Assembly: GCA_963693285.1 (NCBI GenBank)
Contig: OY848922.1
Location: 5,258,923-5,322,922 of the forward strand
Length of the DNA stretch: 64,000 nt
Direction of reading: 5' to 3'
Source: Xestospongia muta
Lineage: Eukaryota > Porifera > Demospongiae > Haplosclerida > Petrosiidae
Below the pieces are notes generated by a model. It had not been told where the DNA came from, ran no database searches, and saw only the letters and a program-made list of their open reading frames with translations. Both the position numbers and the translations under genes were made by a program. Positions 13,830 to 24,563 of the stretch are shown piece after piece (the first letter of the stretch is position 1; each line of letters opens with the position of its first letter).

Positions 13830-15185
13830 TCAGTGTAATCAGATTACCTTTCTAATTTATTTTCATGTATGCAACTTTCAATTTGTGAGTAATTTTCTGT
13901 ATTGATATTGATATTAATTTTATTGCCAAAAAGTACTATTAGCAAACAGATTAAAAATATAGAGTTCAGCAAAAGTTTATAACTAATATACTAACACAAG
14001 CTTAACATAACAATTATAAGATATAATGTAAATAACAGCTAAAATACCATTTTACACTAAAATTAATATGCACAAAAAAGTTAAAAAACATATATGTTAT
14101 TTATACCCTCAGCTTATTTTGGTGATGTCACTTGTAGCCTCAACTATAGGTGGTGGAATATTAGCTGTTTCATCTAGTAGATAAGACATTGTTATAAACT
14201 GCTTGCAAGTTAATTTTAGAAATGTCTTTTTATAAATTGAAATTATCATGATAGTTTACTTTAAATAGATTATGTACAATATTTTATTTTAACTAATGAA
14301 ATTTATATTGACAAATTAACATAACCATGTCTAATTTTGAACCTGTTTCTTTAGGAGATTTGTCTTGTCTCTTATTAATATCAGCAGCTTAACACCAATT
14401 AATTGAATTATTAAATATTTTTAATATATACTTAGCAATAATTAACTGAAATTTTAAATATTTATTAATTACTTAACAACAATGTTCTTCACATTTATCT
14501 CTAATTTTGTCCATTATCTGTCAATAATTTGTGTTATAATTTATTACTAAGACACTATCATACAAATAAATCATTACATTAAAGCATGGGAACTAGTTTT
14601 ACCTTGATGGCACATTAAATTTTAAAAAATGTTACTTATCACACTATTTGAAAATTTTGAGATAATGATATGACATAATTAAGTATGTTTTTGGCTAAAA
14701 ATGTTTTTTTGTGCTTTTAGTATCACTTGTTCTGTGTAAATGCTATAATCGAGAAAATGCATATTTAATAATTATTCAATATCTAGTTTGATATTAATTA
14801 TATCACGTGATTAAACCACAAGCCCTCGTGAAGGCTGTCTCACTACCGCGAAGACGAGGATCTCTTTGGATTTATTTATGAGATATAGCTGGCTAAGGTA
14901 CACCTGATTGATGAGTAAAGTATTTAATATATTAAATACACTATTATGTCTTTATCAGATAGGTGCCGCATGACAGTAACAAGATCTATCATTGATGAAT
15001 GACCTGAAATCATAGAATGTCGAGATATGTCAACAGCTTATTAGTTAAAGGTTTGAATTTATAAGATAAAGTGTATTGGCTTTAAGTGACAGTACTAGTA
15101 ACAATAAAACTACATAATGTAGAATAAAAACTGTTACTGCCTTATTGTTTAATAATTTTATTGCTGAGTTTGTAGTTGAAGTGTT
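13830..15185. other. AT-rich non-coding stretch with a small GC island
   Basis: Nothing coding. A local GC-richer patch at 14820-14860 has ends CCTCGT and ACGAGG that could pair as a 6-bp stem. It is not a tRNA by any feature I can see. Confidence 0.4.
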
Positions 15186-15189
15186 ATTA

Positions 15190-15231
15190 TTAACCTCGCT
15201 GTGCGTGGGCGCATAGCGAGGGTACTGTAGT

Positions 15232-15263
<32 letters not shown>

Positions 15264-16043
15264 CTGCACTGCCTGTTTTTTTTGAACTGCTATAACTTGG
15301 CAACCGAAGCATTAGCAGCTACCAACGTTTAGCAACGAATAGAAAAACATGTGGACTTTACAACAGTAGTATCAAGAACATTGTCAAGGAAAACAGAAGC
15401 TTAAAACTCGCAAAAGAATTTTCAGGCTGAGAGGTCAAGTGCCGTTTCTCGAAAAGTAAAAAACTTAACGTGGAGATTTTTTAGTATGTTGTAAACAATC
15501 TCAGAGGAATACGGATCAGCAAGATAGAAGGCCGTTGGTCGAAGTAATCGTTAGAAAAGTTCTGAAAAATGTTTTGTGGACTTGGAGCAAAGTAACGCAT
15601 TCAGGAAACGTCTCCAAGCAATGAAAAGACTGCTACTAATAGATAATATATTGATTTATATTAGTACTACGGGACGTTTCCAAAGAAAGTTTCATCTTCA
15701 AGTTACAATAAATTTTATATATGAAATATTGATACATTTTAAAGGGTCATGTAAAGACTCAGAGAAACTTTTCATCACGAAATTAGCACTTAATCTTGCT
15801 TGGCAATTGAATGATACTATCACTTACTCAGTTACTGCTTCACAAACATGGCAAAGCTAGAAATCAAGCAACAATTAATGAGCATATACAGAATGACAAA
15901 AATTACCATTTTATAACCACACCTTCTGGAATGTTAATAAATTTTCTTGCAATAACAACATCATAGCTGGGCCTAAGCTGGCATAGAATTTATAAATAAC
16001 TTAGAAACTGCAGCGAGGTTCGGCAGTTTAGTGCCTTTCATTT
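15190..16043 (+). mobile_element. Hairpin-ended interspersed repeat, copy 1
   Basis: The unit starts after TTAA with a 28-nt hairpin (15194-15221: arm CCTCGCTGTGCG, loop TGGG, arm CGCATAGCGAGG), then a (TG)n tract, a body of about 750 bp and a far end CAGCGAGG (16011-16018), which is the reverse complement of the first 8 bases. Similarity to copy 2 continues about 25 bp past this, to 16043. A 94-codon open frame (15576-15860) is shared by the copies, but it starts at GTG. Between copies I count 11 base changes in it, of which 9 alter the residue, so it does not look constrained as protein. I recognise no transposase; it is probably a non-autonomous element. The superfamily is uncertain: it lacks a Helitron 3' CTRR end. 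Confidence 0.8.
15237..15263. repeat. (TG)n microsatellite inside the hairpin-ended repeat
   Basis: Pure TG run. The equivalent (CA)n in the inverted copy lies at 20801-20838 and is longer, so the tract belongs to the element and varies in length. Confidence 0.95.
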
Positions 16044-17785
16044 GTCATTGTGTTAGAGTTTTTTTGTTTGGCTATCATTATTGTTAGTGATATGTTAACC
16101 AATAGTTGTAGGTGTTACTTGTTGAAAATTGTATTATTCATTTACATGTTCTATGAGATGCTTATCTTTGAAATTGAAGCTTGAAAAGGGCAACATGCTT
16201 TCAAAAGTTCAGCACATTAATGAAACCTCATACAACAAAAACTTCTTTGCTTCAATTGAATGTTTTGTGGTACAAGCCTAAAAATTTTCAAGTAGCTGTA
16301 CCTATCATAGTTGAGATGTATCTCAATTTTTAAAGTTTTCTGCTGTACAGAGATAGTGTGGCATATATTTTTCTGAAATGTAATGATGATCATCGAGTCA
16401 GCTTGGTATTGAGAGGGTATTTGCATATTCGTTATCCTTAGGACAATTTTATTTTATTTGCAATAGAGAGCAAAGTAGCTAGTACCTTTATTTATTATAA
16501 ATGTTTGAATCATAATACATGTAGTTTTAACAGTTATAGCCAGAAACACTTATAGTGTAGGCTGTGTCAAGGATTAGTGATGTCCAGATTTTCCCAATGA
16601 TTACTGTTGTCATGTATTCATGACATTTGGTTGCTAAGAGTTAAAGTAACAATCAAACTGTTTTGTCATAATTGTAATATTTTTTTTTAAATTAAAAACA
16701 TTGTAAAGAAATACAGTGGTGGTTCTGAAGAGAACCATTGAAAGGAGCAGTAATGATGAAGCTATAAAATTAGTTATTCCTTTGACAGGAACTATGATTG
16801 AGACCAACAACACCACAATTACCACAGATTCTCAATTATATTCTTGGAGGTGAACTTAAAATACTTAATTATTGATTAATTAGTTCACCTGATGATGTCT
16901 CTGGACTTTGTATGTTACACCAAGTAGACCACACCTTTGTTTAAAGAAATAAATAAATTGGTTCAGGCTGTAAATGGTGCTTGGATAATGATTTGCTATG
17001 CAAATTGAAGCTTACATGAAGAGTTATGCTTTTTGTGCAGTTAGTAAAGGAGTATTGAAAAAGTGGCAGACAGAAATATACATCTGAGATTATGAATCCT
17101 TTCAATGTCATTCCTACTTTTAATGCACTCAGCTTTATAGAAATTTTGTTCAATTGTTGCTTGCTCAACATGAGTATTCATTGAATCAATGGTGTATGAT
17201 AAAGTATTCATTATTAATGTCCTCTTATTATCCTTTAACTTTACATGTAGTTTATGAGATTTGGATGAATTGGCTACCTGACTAATAGCAACAGAAGTTT
17301 TCTGGGCACATCCAACAAAGATCTGATCTTAGTTTAGTAGCAATGATATGTGAACAAACTTTTTTAAGGGTTGAAATAACTCATTTACCCAGCTGTATGT
17401 TTGTTGATGGCCATTATCGTGAATTCCATCCTGGTCTTTTCTCATGTGAGTGTGTAAAATTAGTACAACTATTCTTTTATAACCAGGAATTATCCCTGTT
17501 AGAATTATGCATGAAAATCAGCATAGTTTCTTATGAATGTGACAGTATGTTTTAACTCTTCAATGGTATATGTGTTATTAGGAAGGTGATTAACATTACC
17601 ATGAACTCTTGCACTTGATCCATAATTGAGGTAGCTTTACCTAATAGTGCCCAACCTCTTTGTAATAATACTATGCAAAATGAGAAAAGCTGTCCTACCA
17701 ATTTATAAGATATATTCTGTTAGTCAACTGTTTAGATCCATATATACTTTACATTAATACCTTATATATGAACTATGTTCCTTTT
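16044..17785. other. Non-coding stretch between repeat copy 1 and the exons at 17.8 kb
   Basis: No supported exon. Short open frames at 16.2-17.5 kb lack splice signals and protein-like composition. Confidence 0.4.
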
Positions 17786-17789
17786 TTTA

Positions 17790-17953
17790 TCATTTAGTTG
17801 ATGTCCTTTGTGTTGAATTATTGCAGACATTGATATGTGGGGCATCAAATTGAAAATCCAGTGCTTGACATTGACTCCTAGTAGATTTGTAATAGTATAA
17901 ATAGATTGGACTACTGCAATGACCATTTCTATAGAAACCACACCCAGATCCAC
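17790..17953 (-). CDS. Possible cysteine-rich terminal exon
   Basis: After an ATATTTTAAG acceptor, one frame is open to TGA (17792-17790) and encodes a cysteine-bearing segment: GGSGCGFYRNGHCSSPIY, then SQCQALDFQF and HINVCNNST. Five cysteines and an N-glycosylation-like NNST suggest an extracellular protein. A second frame over the same DNA is also open, so the reading is not certain. No domain is identified, and no upstream exon was found. Confidence 0.3.
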
Positions 17954-18114
17954 CTTAAAATATGTAAGCAATTTACTCTTTAATTCTTTTTACTGCTCTA
18001 TTATCTAGTGTAACCTTTACTAAAAAACCACGATGATATAAATGGCCTACAATAGCAATAGATTGAATAACCTTGTTCTCTAATGTCAACACATTCATAA
18101 ACAAGAGCTACTGT

Positions 18115-18467
18115 TTATGGTATCGTTGAGTATTTAATTTCATTGTGTTTACTTTCAGCACTCTCTAATAACTCTCCCAAACTAAAAGCTCTCACTATAT
18201 CCCCCCTCTCTAAATGAGTGCTATGTTCCATAGCTATACAAAGTATAGGAATTGTATAATATTTGTCTGTTTTGTTTTGTATATTATTAGATGATGCATC
18301 ATTTACATCTGTGGGATGCTATTCAATTTCTCTTACAAAGAGGTATGACTATGTTTTACATGTATTAATGAAGGTTGTATTTTCTATAGTTTCTTCATTT
18401 TCCTCAACAATAGCACTACCAAAGCCTCCATATGATTGGTGATATTCAGAAAGGTCAACTTTGTTAC
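18115..18467 (-). CDS. 3' end of an unidentified gene (two exons, intact)
   Basis: The first exon, 18467-18360 (108 nt), follows a TTTTTTAAG acceptor and encodes NKVDLSEYHQSYGGFGSAIV, then an acidic stretch with EENEETIENTTF. It ends at GTAAAA. A 51-nt intron follows, with acceptor ATCCCACAG, and the last exon, 18308-18115 (194 nt), continues in frame as YVNDASSNNIQNKTDKYY, then CIAMEHSTHLERGDIVRAF, and stops at TAA. The splice keeps the frame (T plus AT gives Tyr). Decayed versions of the same two exons occur at 36.0-36.3, 45.8-46.1, 53.73-53.83 and 57.8-58.15 kb, showing a multicopy family of which this copy is the most intact. I do not recognise the domain; it looks like a hydrophilic C-terminal tail. 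Upstream exons appear broken (see 18568-19520). Confidence 0.55.
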
Positions 18468-18567
18468 CTTAAAAAATTAATATTATGATTGATTATGAAA
18501 TTGTTAGTAAAGTAAAAGTAAAATCAAAAAATGATAAGAAACCAACAAACATATTAGAGTGTGAGTA

Positions 18568-19520
18568 ATCCATCATCTTCATTGAAGGAATGGTCTTGGT
18601 TAACGAAATCTTCCTCAATAAAGGATTCTATCTATGTCTGAAAGTGGTTGTCTTGTTCAATAGTATGTACTGTTGCATATGAAATCCCTAATAATTGCCA
18701 AAGGATATCTCATTGATAAACATCTCTAACATGCATCAGACCAGGAAGGTGATGATCATCTACAAAAACAAAATGGTATAGGTTTAAATATGGGGATGGT
18801 TATCAATTATTTAGACTTAAGATAACTGAAGATTGATATCATATTACATATAATTATACATACATAGCTGTTAGAATGTTTTAATCGGCTCTGATGTAAA
18901 ATAATATGTAATTAATTTAAGCAATGTACATTAGAGTGTACCTTGTGTAGAACACCTTATATAATAATCCATCTGGTAAAGAAACAGAAACAGCAGTTGA
19001 GTGATAATAAATGTGTAGAACATATTTAAATAGTAAGCTGACTATTTCATAATCAGCTTACTATTTAGCCAATAAACTTGTCTTTTATCAGTTACAACAA
19101 AAAGGAGAAACATTCTTATCTTATCTGAGCATTCAACAATATATCTTCCTTGATCATGTTTCATTTCAATAGTATAAAAACTTAAGACATCCTTGAAATA
19201 GTCTTGCTGACATGGTAATGTCAAAGTAAATTGTAATGCTTAATGATCATAGGTAAGTACATCTGCAAAGGATAATACAGCTTCCCTAATGACTTTGACA
19301 TAGTACAGGACAGTTCTCAATATAACATCAAAATAAATTTCAACCATTTAAATGCATCTATCAGTACCACTGAGCCAAGAAAATCTTCTGAGTAAAGTCA
19401 AACAGTATATCGTAATTGTTGGGGAAAATAGTTGATATTGCTGTCAATAGAAAAATAAAGTTTGATATCTCTGTTGAGTAATGCCACCATTAGAGATGTA
19501 AACATTCCCTATATCAAAAA
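18568..19520 (-). pseudogene. Decayed upstream exons of the 18-kb gene
   Basis: Minus-strand fragments read like protein but carry stops. At 18764-18568: DDHHLPGLMHVRDVYQ, stop, DILWQLLGISYATVHTIEQD, later IESFIEEDFVNQDHSFNEDD. The first part resembles the W-LLGIS-I-E pattern of death-fold domains (inference). At 19255-19042: LTLPCQQDYFKDVLSFYTIE, then KHDQGRYIVECSDKIRM and FVVTDKRQVYWLNSK, open for about 65 codons. Further up (19520-19260) short frames such as NVYISNGGITQQRYQTLFF are broken. Either the gene has lost its upstream exons or I have the wrong splice pattern. Confidence 0.35.
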
Positions 19521-19999
19521 GGAATAAGTACATATTCAAAGGTACTAAAAACTAACCTGTGGAGCTACTTTGTTTTTAAAAGCAAGTATTATATATGTTA
19601 AATGATGATATGGTAATTGGTACTAGAATAAAGTAGCAACTTCTTGAGTTGCATGCAATAAACAGAGCAACAATGCAAAGATATTGAAGCAGTTTAAATA
19701 AAAGACACTAAAGTGCCGAACCTCGCTGTAGTTTCTAAGTTATTTATAAATTCTATGCCAGCTTAGGCCCAGCTATGATGTTGTTATTGCAAGAAAATTT
19801 ATTAACATTCCAGAAGGTGTGGTTATAAAATGGCAATCTTTGTCATTCTGTATATGCTCATTAATTGTTGCTTGATTTCTAGCTTTGCCATGTTTGTGAA
19901 GCAGTAACTGAATAAGTGATAGTATCATTCAATTCCCAAGCAAGATTAAGTGCTACTTTCGTGATGAAAAGTTTCTCTGAGTCTTTACATGACCCTTTA

Positions 20000-20641
20000 A
20001 AATCTATCAATATTTCATATACAAAATTTATTGTAACTTGAAGATGAAACCTTCTTTGGAAACGTCCCGTGGTACAAATATAAATCGATATATTATCTAT
20101 TAGTAGCAGTCTTTTCAGTGCTTGGAGACGTTTCCTGAATGCGTTACTTCGCTCCAAGTCCACAAAACCTTTTTCAGAACTTTTCTAACGATTACTTCGA
20201 CCAACGGCCTTCTGTCTTGCTGATCCGTATTCCTCTGAGATTGTTTACAACATACTAAAAAATCTCCACGTTAAGTTTTTTACTTTTCGAGAAACGGCAC
20301 TTGACCTCTGCAGCCTGAAAAAATCTATCAATATTTCATATACAAAATTTATTGTAACTTGAAGATGAAACCTTCTTTGGAAACGTCCCGTGGTACAAAT
20401 ATAAATCGATATATTATCTATTAGTAGCAGTCTTTTCAGTGCTTGGAGACGTTTCCTGAATGCGTTACTTCGCTCCAAGTCCACAAAACATTTTTCAGAA
20501 CTTTTCTAACGATTACTTCGACCAACGGCCTTCTGTCTTGCTGATCCGTATTCCTCTGAGATTGTTTACAACATACTAAAAAATCTCCACGTTAAGTTTT
20601 TTACTTTTCGAGAAACGGCACTTGACCTCTGCAGCCTGAAA
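20000..20641. repeat. Two tandem units of 321 bp inside repeat copy 2
   Basis: 20000-20320 and 20321-20641 are nearly identical; for example CCTTTTTCAG near 20168 versus CATTTTTCAG near 20489. The junction is between CAGCCTGAAA and AAATCTATCA. This creates a chimeric open frame at 20484-20245 that has no independent meaning. Confidence 0.9.
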
Positions 20642-20799
20642 ATTCTTTTGCGAGTTTTAAGCTTCTGTTTTCCTTGACGATGTTCTTGACACTACTGTTG
20701 TAAAGTCCACATGCTTTTCTATTCGTTGCTAAACGTTGGTAGCTGCTAATGCTTTGGTTGCCAAGTTATAGCAGTTCAAAAAAAACAACTCTGGTAACA

Positions 20800-20800
<1 letters not shown>

Positions 20801-20838
<38 letters not shown>
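20801..20838. repeat. (CA)n microsatellite
   Basis: CA run belonging to the hairpin-ended element, complementary to the (TG)n of copy 1. Confidence 0.95.
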
Positions 20839-20844
<6 letters not shown>

Positions 20845-21046
20845 ACTACAGTACCCTCGCTATGCGCCCACGCACAGCGAGGTTAAAAATAGTCTTAGTA
20901 AAGTGTGGAAACAAAAGGAAGGCTAAGCTTATAGAGAAGTGACTCTTCAGATATGCCATTAGTACAATACTCATACTCTGTATTCAGTAGTGACATCTGA
21001 CCTTGGAATATAACTTTAGTGTGTATACAAATAAAACTCGTATATA

Positions 21047-21150
21047 GGGTCTGGTAATGCTAACTTAACAAATTTACATGTGATTATTGTCTACATGATA
21101 AATTTACTAATAATCACATGTAAATTTGCTAAGTTAGCATTACCAGACCC
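21047..21150. repeat. 104-bp near-perfect palindrome
   Basis: Two 42-nt arms (21047-21088 and 21109-21150), beginning GGGTCTGGTAATGCTAACTT and ending with its complement, differ at one base and enclose a 20-nt spacer. It has the form of a foldback MITE, but no clear target duplication flanks it. Confidence 0.9.
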
Positions 21151-21978
21151 ATTTTCTGACGATTTTTCATTAAGATACAACTTATACGTGTAAGACTAGT
21201 TACCACTTTTCTCTGCAGCTAGGTATAAATATTAACTTTAAAGCCAGAAATGTTTTATGAAATCAAATCAATTGACATAAGTTCACAAAAAGTAATGAAT
21301 AAGCATTATAATGACAGCATCAACATTAAAATATCTGTTAATTTAAAAGTATAAGATTTATTGAAAATATGAAACAATTAGTTTGCTTAGTTCACAAACT
21401 AAAATTATAAACAGTGATAATTACAATAAATAATGTGTTTAACGTATAGCCATGTCATTCTTAGTTACTTTAATCACCAGTCTTTATGAACAAGTAATAT
21501 ATGTTAACATAAATACAAAAAGGATATACATCACTATAATTATCAAAATGTGATTTCATTGTTTCTAAATAAGACTTTCTTTGACTTACATTTTCATTGA
21601 ATGATTTAAAAGGATTTACTATACCAACCTTACACTCTTTAGAATTTCAAAAATCACATTGATAGGCAATGAGTTTTGTTTTGAGGTTTTTGTCTTGTAT
21701 TAAAAACAACACAAAAGTATGACATTTACTCTTTTGCATTTATGATCACATATGTTTTAATGAATAATTAGTTGTCAGTAAAAGTTGACAGAATATTGAA
21801 TAGGATTTTATAATGTTTGTCATATTACCGTTTGTGGAGTCGCAGAGACTCTATTTGTGATTGCTAGTTGCAGACAATTGAAAAAGATATTGTTGATATC
21901 ATTATAATAACTTTATAGTGGCAAATTTATAATAAAAGTCACATATGAAGTATCAAAAGGAAAACGATACAAATCATG

Positions 21979-22230
21979 TATGGGGTGCTGTTTGTGTCAA
22001 AATTGATTTACTTTTAATGCCGTTAAATAAATTGTGATTTACTAAATAATGCATGATTTATTAAAAAAAGTCAAGAGTTATTTAATATAATTTATTAAAT
22101 AACTATTGAATATTTTAATAAATCATGCATTATTAAAATTATCTTGATATATTAAATAAGTCATTATTTAATAATGACTTATTAATATATCAAGATAATT
22201 TTCCAATTTTGACACAAATAGCGCCCCATA
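21979..22230. mobile_element. MITE with TA target duplication and nested palindromes
   Basis: Terminal inverted repeats: TGGGGTGCTGTTTGTGTC at the left (from 21981) and its near-complement GACACAAATAGCGCCCCA at the right (to 22228), flanked by TA on both sides. Inside are two further palindromes: arms 22045-22066 with 22113-22134 (AATAATGCATGATTTATTAA), and 22138-22199 (core ATCTTGATATATTAAATAAG and complement). A TA duplication is typical of Tc1/mariner-derived MITEs. No coding capacity. Confidence 0.8.
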
Positions 22231-22500
22231 ATCATGAAGTTAGAGCTGAGCTAAATCATGATCAGTGAGAATGTACTTTTGAAATAGGATAAAACAAAGG
22301 CTGAAAATGATAGTAAAAGTACTCATACTGTTACTCAATGAAGCATATGATTCTAGACATTTTGTGGAGAGAAAAAAAAATATTGGCAATTGGTGTAAAT
22401 GACACCAATATTGTTAATATAGACTATAGTTGTGTATAAAACATACAACCATTCTTGTTATGGTCAATGATGAGTACTGATCATGAGTAAGATATCTACT
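22231..22500. other. Short non-coding gap
   Basis: Nothing recognised between the MITE and the LTR element. Confidence 0.5.
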
Positions 22501-22501
22501 G

Positions 22502-22606
22502 TGTTATGTCTCTTATAGAACTCAAATTAAACAACTCAATACTATTACAAAAACTGAACTCAGAACAACTATACAATCCCTTAAATAACGGGGGTCTGTA
22601 CTTACA
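22502..22606 (-). repeat. 3' LTR-like repeat of the Gypsy element
   Basis: On the plus strand it starts TGTTATGTCTC and ends CTTACA, so in element sense it is TG...CA. It matches 26402-26506 well for the first 87 or so bases; the last 20 (the U3 side, next to the TTAAATA box) differ. No convincing target duplication is seen. Confidence 0.6.
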
Positions 22607-22701
22607 TGAGGTTCTAACTCTTGTCTTGAATCCGAAGACTCAACTTGTGTACTGGTCTGAAGAGTCTCTTCTAATTCTGGAATATTATCAGACATATGAG
22701 C

Positions 22702-23558
22702 TCAAATTTGATTTTTATGTCGTTTAACAATGGTGGTTGAGTTTTGCAATTGAACTCTGAAAACAACTCTGCCAATCTGTTCAACTATGACTCCAGGTAT
22801 ACATTTAACTTTACTACCCTGTGAGAAATTTCGAATGTACACGTCCTCTCCTCTTGAGAATTTTCGCTCTTTAGCGGATCTATCAAAATACTTTTTTGTT
22901 TGTCTTGTTTCTTGACAACTTTCTCCTGTACATTAGGATGTAATAAATCAAATCTAGTTCTCAATTGTCGTCCAAACATAAGCTCTGCCGGAGATCGACC
23001 TGTAGTACTGTGTGGAGTTATTCGATAAGGAAACAAAAATTGAGCTAATTTTGTGTCCACTGCACCACTTGATATCTTCTTCATTCCTTTCTTGAATGTT
23101 TGTACCATTCACTCAGCCAGTCCATTTGACTGTGGATGATAGGGAGCTGTCTTGATGTGTTGAATACCATTAGCTTTCAAAAAATCTTCAAATTCCTGAC
23201 TTGTAAAGCATGTCCCACTATCTGATACTAGAGTACTAGGTAACCCATAATGAGCAAATATTGTTCGTAACATTTGAATAGTTGCTGTAGAGGTCGTAGA
23301 TGATGTTTTCTTGATCTCTACCCATTTGGAATGTGCATCTGTCACTATAAAAAACGTAGAATTCATGAAGGGACTAGCATAATCCACATGCACTCTGGCC
23401 CAAGGTCTAGTTGGCCATGTCCAGGGTTCTAATGGTGCCACTGCAGGGTTTGATTGATTTTCCTGGTACTTAGCACATTCTTTGACCAACTTCTCAATAT
23501 CCTTTGTTAACCCAGGCCACCAAAAATACATTCTTGCCAAACCCTTCATTTGATTCAC
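22702..23558 (-). pseudogene. Integrase part of Gypsy pol (broken)
   Basis: The zinc-binding segment is seen as YFWWPGLTKDIEKLVKECAK, where the second cysteine of the expected C-x2-C is replaced by Tyr. The catalytic core shows D in VDYASPF, D in LVSDSGTCF and E in PYHPQSNGLAE, the expected DDE pattern. The codon after that E is TGA (23108-23106), where the family has Arg, consistent with a CGA to TGA change. The C-terminal part continues with RITPHSTTGRSPAELMFGRQ; a frameshift near 22830 precedes the last segment, which ends KRHKNQI at 22702. Confidence 0.9.
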
Positions 23559-24563
23559 TCCTGGGTGTCCCTGTTGTAACTCTGCTAATATTTATTGTCT
23601 GCCTTGAGATGGAATCAGAACTCTTGAACCATATATAATGCATCCATTTAGTGTTGACAACTCCAATTTATGCTTATTGAATGATTTTAAGTCTGCTAAA
23701 CAATGTTCTGGCCATCAAAACTGAACATACTTGTATACTCTGGCTAGTAAAGGGTCTTTCTGTGTCCATACTTTTATAGTTTCAGCCGTGATTGGCATTT
23801 TGTCCATAGCTTTCATTAAGTTCACCAATTCGGTTGGTATTGGTTCTACTATCTCTACACTCTCAGTAGGGAGTTGACTCAGTGCATCTGCATTGCTATG
23901 CTTATGAGTAGGCCGAAAGGCCATCGTATATTCATAGTTAGCCAGGGCCATCGTTGTATTCAACCAGCACCTTGTACTGGAACTGGCTGCTTTCGTTAAA
24001 CAAGGACTTCAATGACAAATTATCAGTATACATTAAGAACTTGTGTCCAAATAAATATGAATGAAACTTTTTTACAGCAAAATGCAGGCCAGACCCTCTC
24101 TTTCAAGTTGTGAATAGTGTTTTTCCGCTTGTGTTAAGGTCCGTGAAACATAACCTATTGGTTTCTCCGAACCATCCGACATACAATGAGCAAGCACTGC
24201 ACCTATCCCGTACATAGAGGCGTCACATGACAAAATTAATGGAAGAGAGGGATCGAAATGGACTAGTAAATTTGATGATGTAAGGAGTTTCTTTGATTTT
24301 TGAAATGCTAACTCTTCTTCTTTTGACCATATCCATCGAGTATTTTTCCGGAGCAACCTATAGAGGGAAAAGAGATGTTTTGAAATATTAGGTAGGAATC
24401 TACCATAATAAGTCAAAAGACCCAGATAAGCTTTTAACCAGGTAAGATTTTTGGGAGAAGGAGCTTCCTGAATCGTGTCAACTTTATCTTGTGTTGGGTG
24501 TAATCCCTGAGAGTCAATGATATGTCCGAGATATGACACTGACTTTGCCATGAATAGGTACAC
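23559..24563 (-). pseudogene. RNase H and connection region of Gypsy pol (broken)
   Basis: 24563-24072 encodes the end of the RT thumb and the RNase H-like domain: LGHIIDSQGLHPTQDKV, YLGLLTYYGRFLPN, then LILSCDASMYGIGAVLAH with the catalytic Asp and SQLEREGLA with the catalytic Glu. It breaks at 24072 and resumes at 23963-23715 as YTMAFRPTHKHSNADALSQL (the end of RNase H). A stop lies at 23715 and others follow up to the integrase start. All are in one frame, but stops separate them. Confidence 0.9.

Larger units (their letters stand above)
19697..20886 (-). mobile_element. Hairpin-ended interspersed repeat, copy 2 (inverted)
   Basis: Same family as 15190-16043, in opposite orientation. The hairpin end is at 20855-20882 (CCTCGCTATGCG, loop CCCA, CGCACAGCGAGG) followed by TTAA, and the other end CCTCGCTG is at 19721-19728 with shared sequence continuing to 19697. 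It has the same (CA)n, the same body and the same GTG-started frame (20163-19879). It is longer than copy 1 only because of the internal duplication at 20000-20641. Confidence 0.8.

Noticed and set aside
14820..14860. tRNA-like GC island
   Set aside because: No cloverleaf, no T-loop GGTTC-A motif and only a 6-bp stem.
15194..15221. Helitron 3' hairpin
   Set aside because: A stem-loop near an end is suggestive, but the CTRR terminus and the A/T insertion context are missing, and the opposite end shares the first 8 bases as an inverted repeat.
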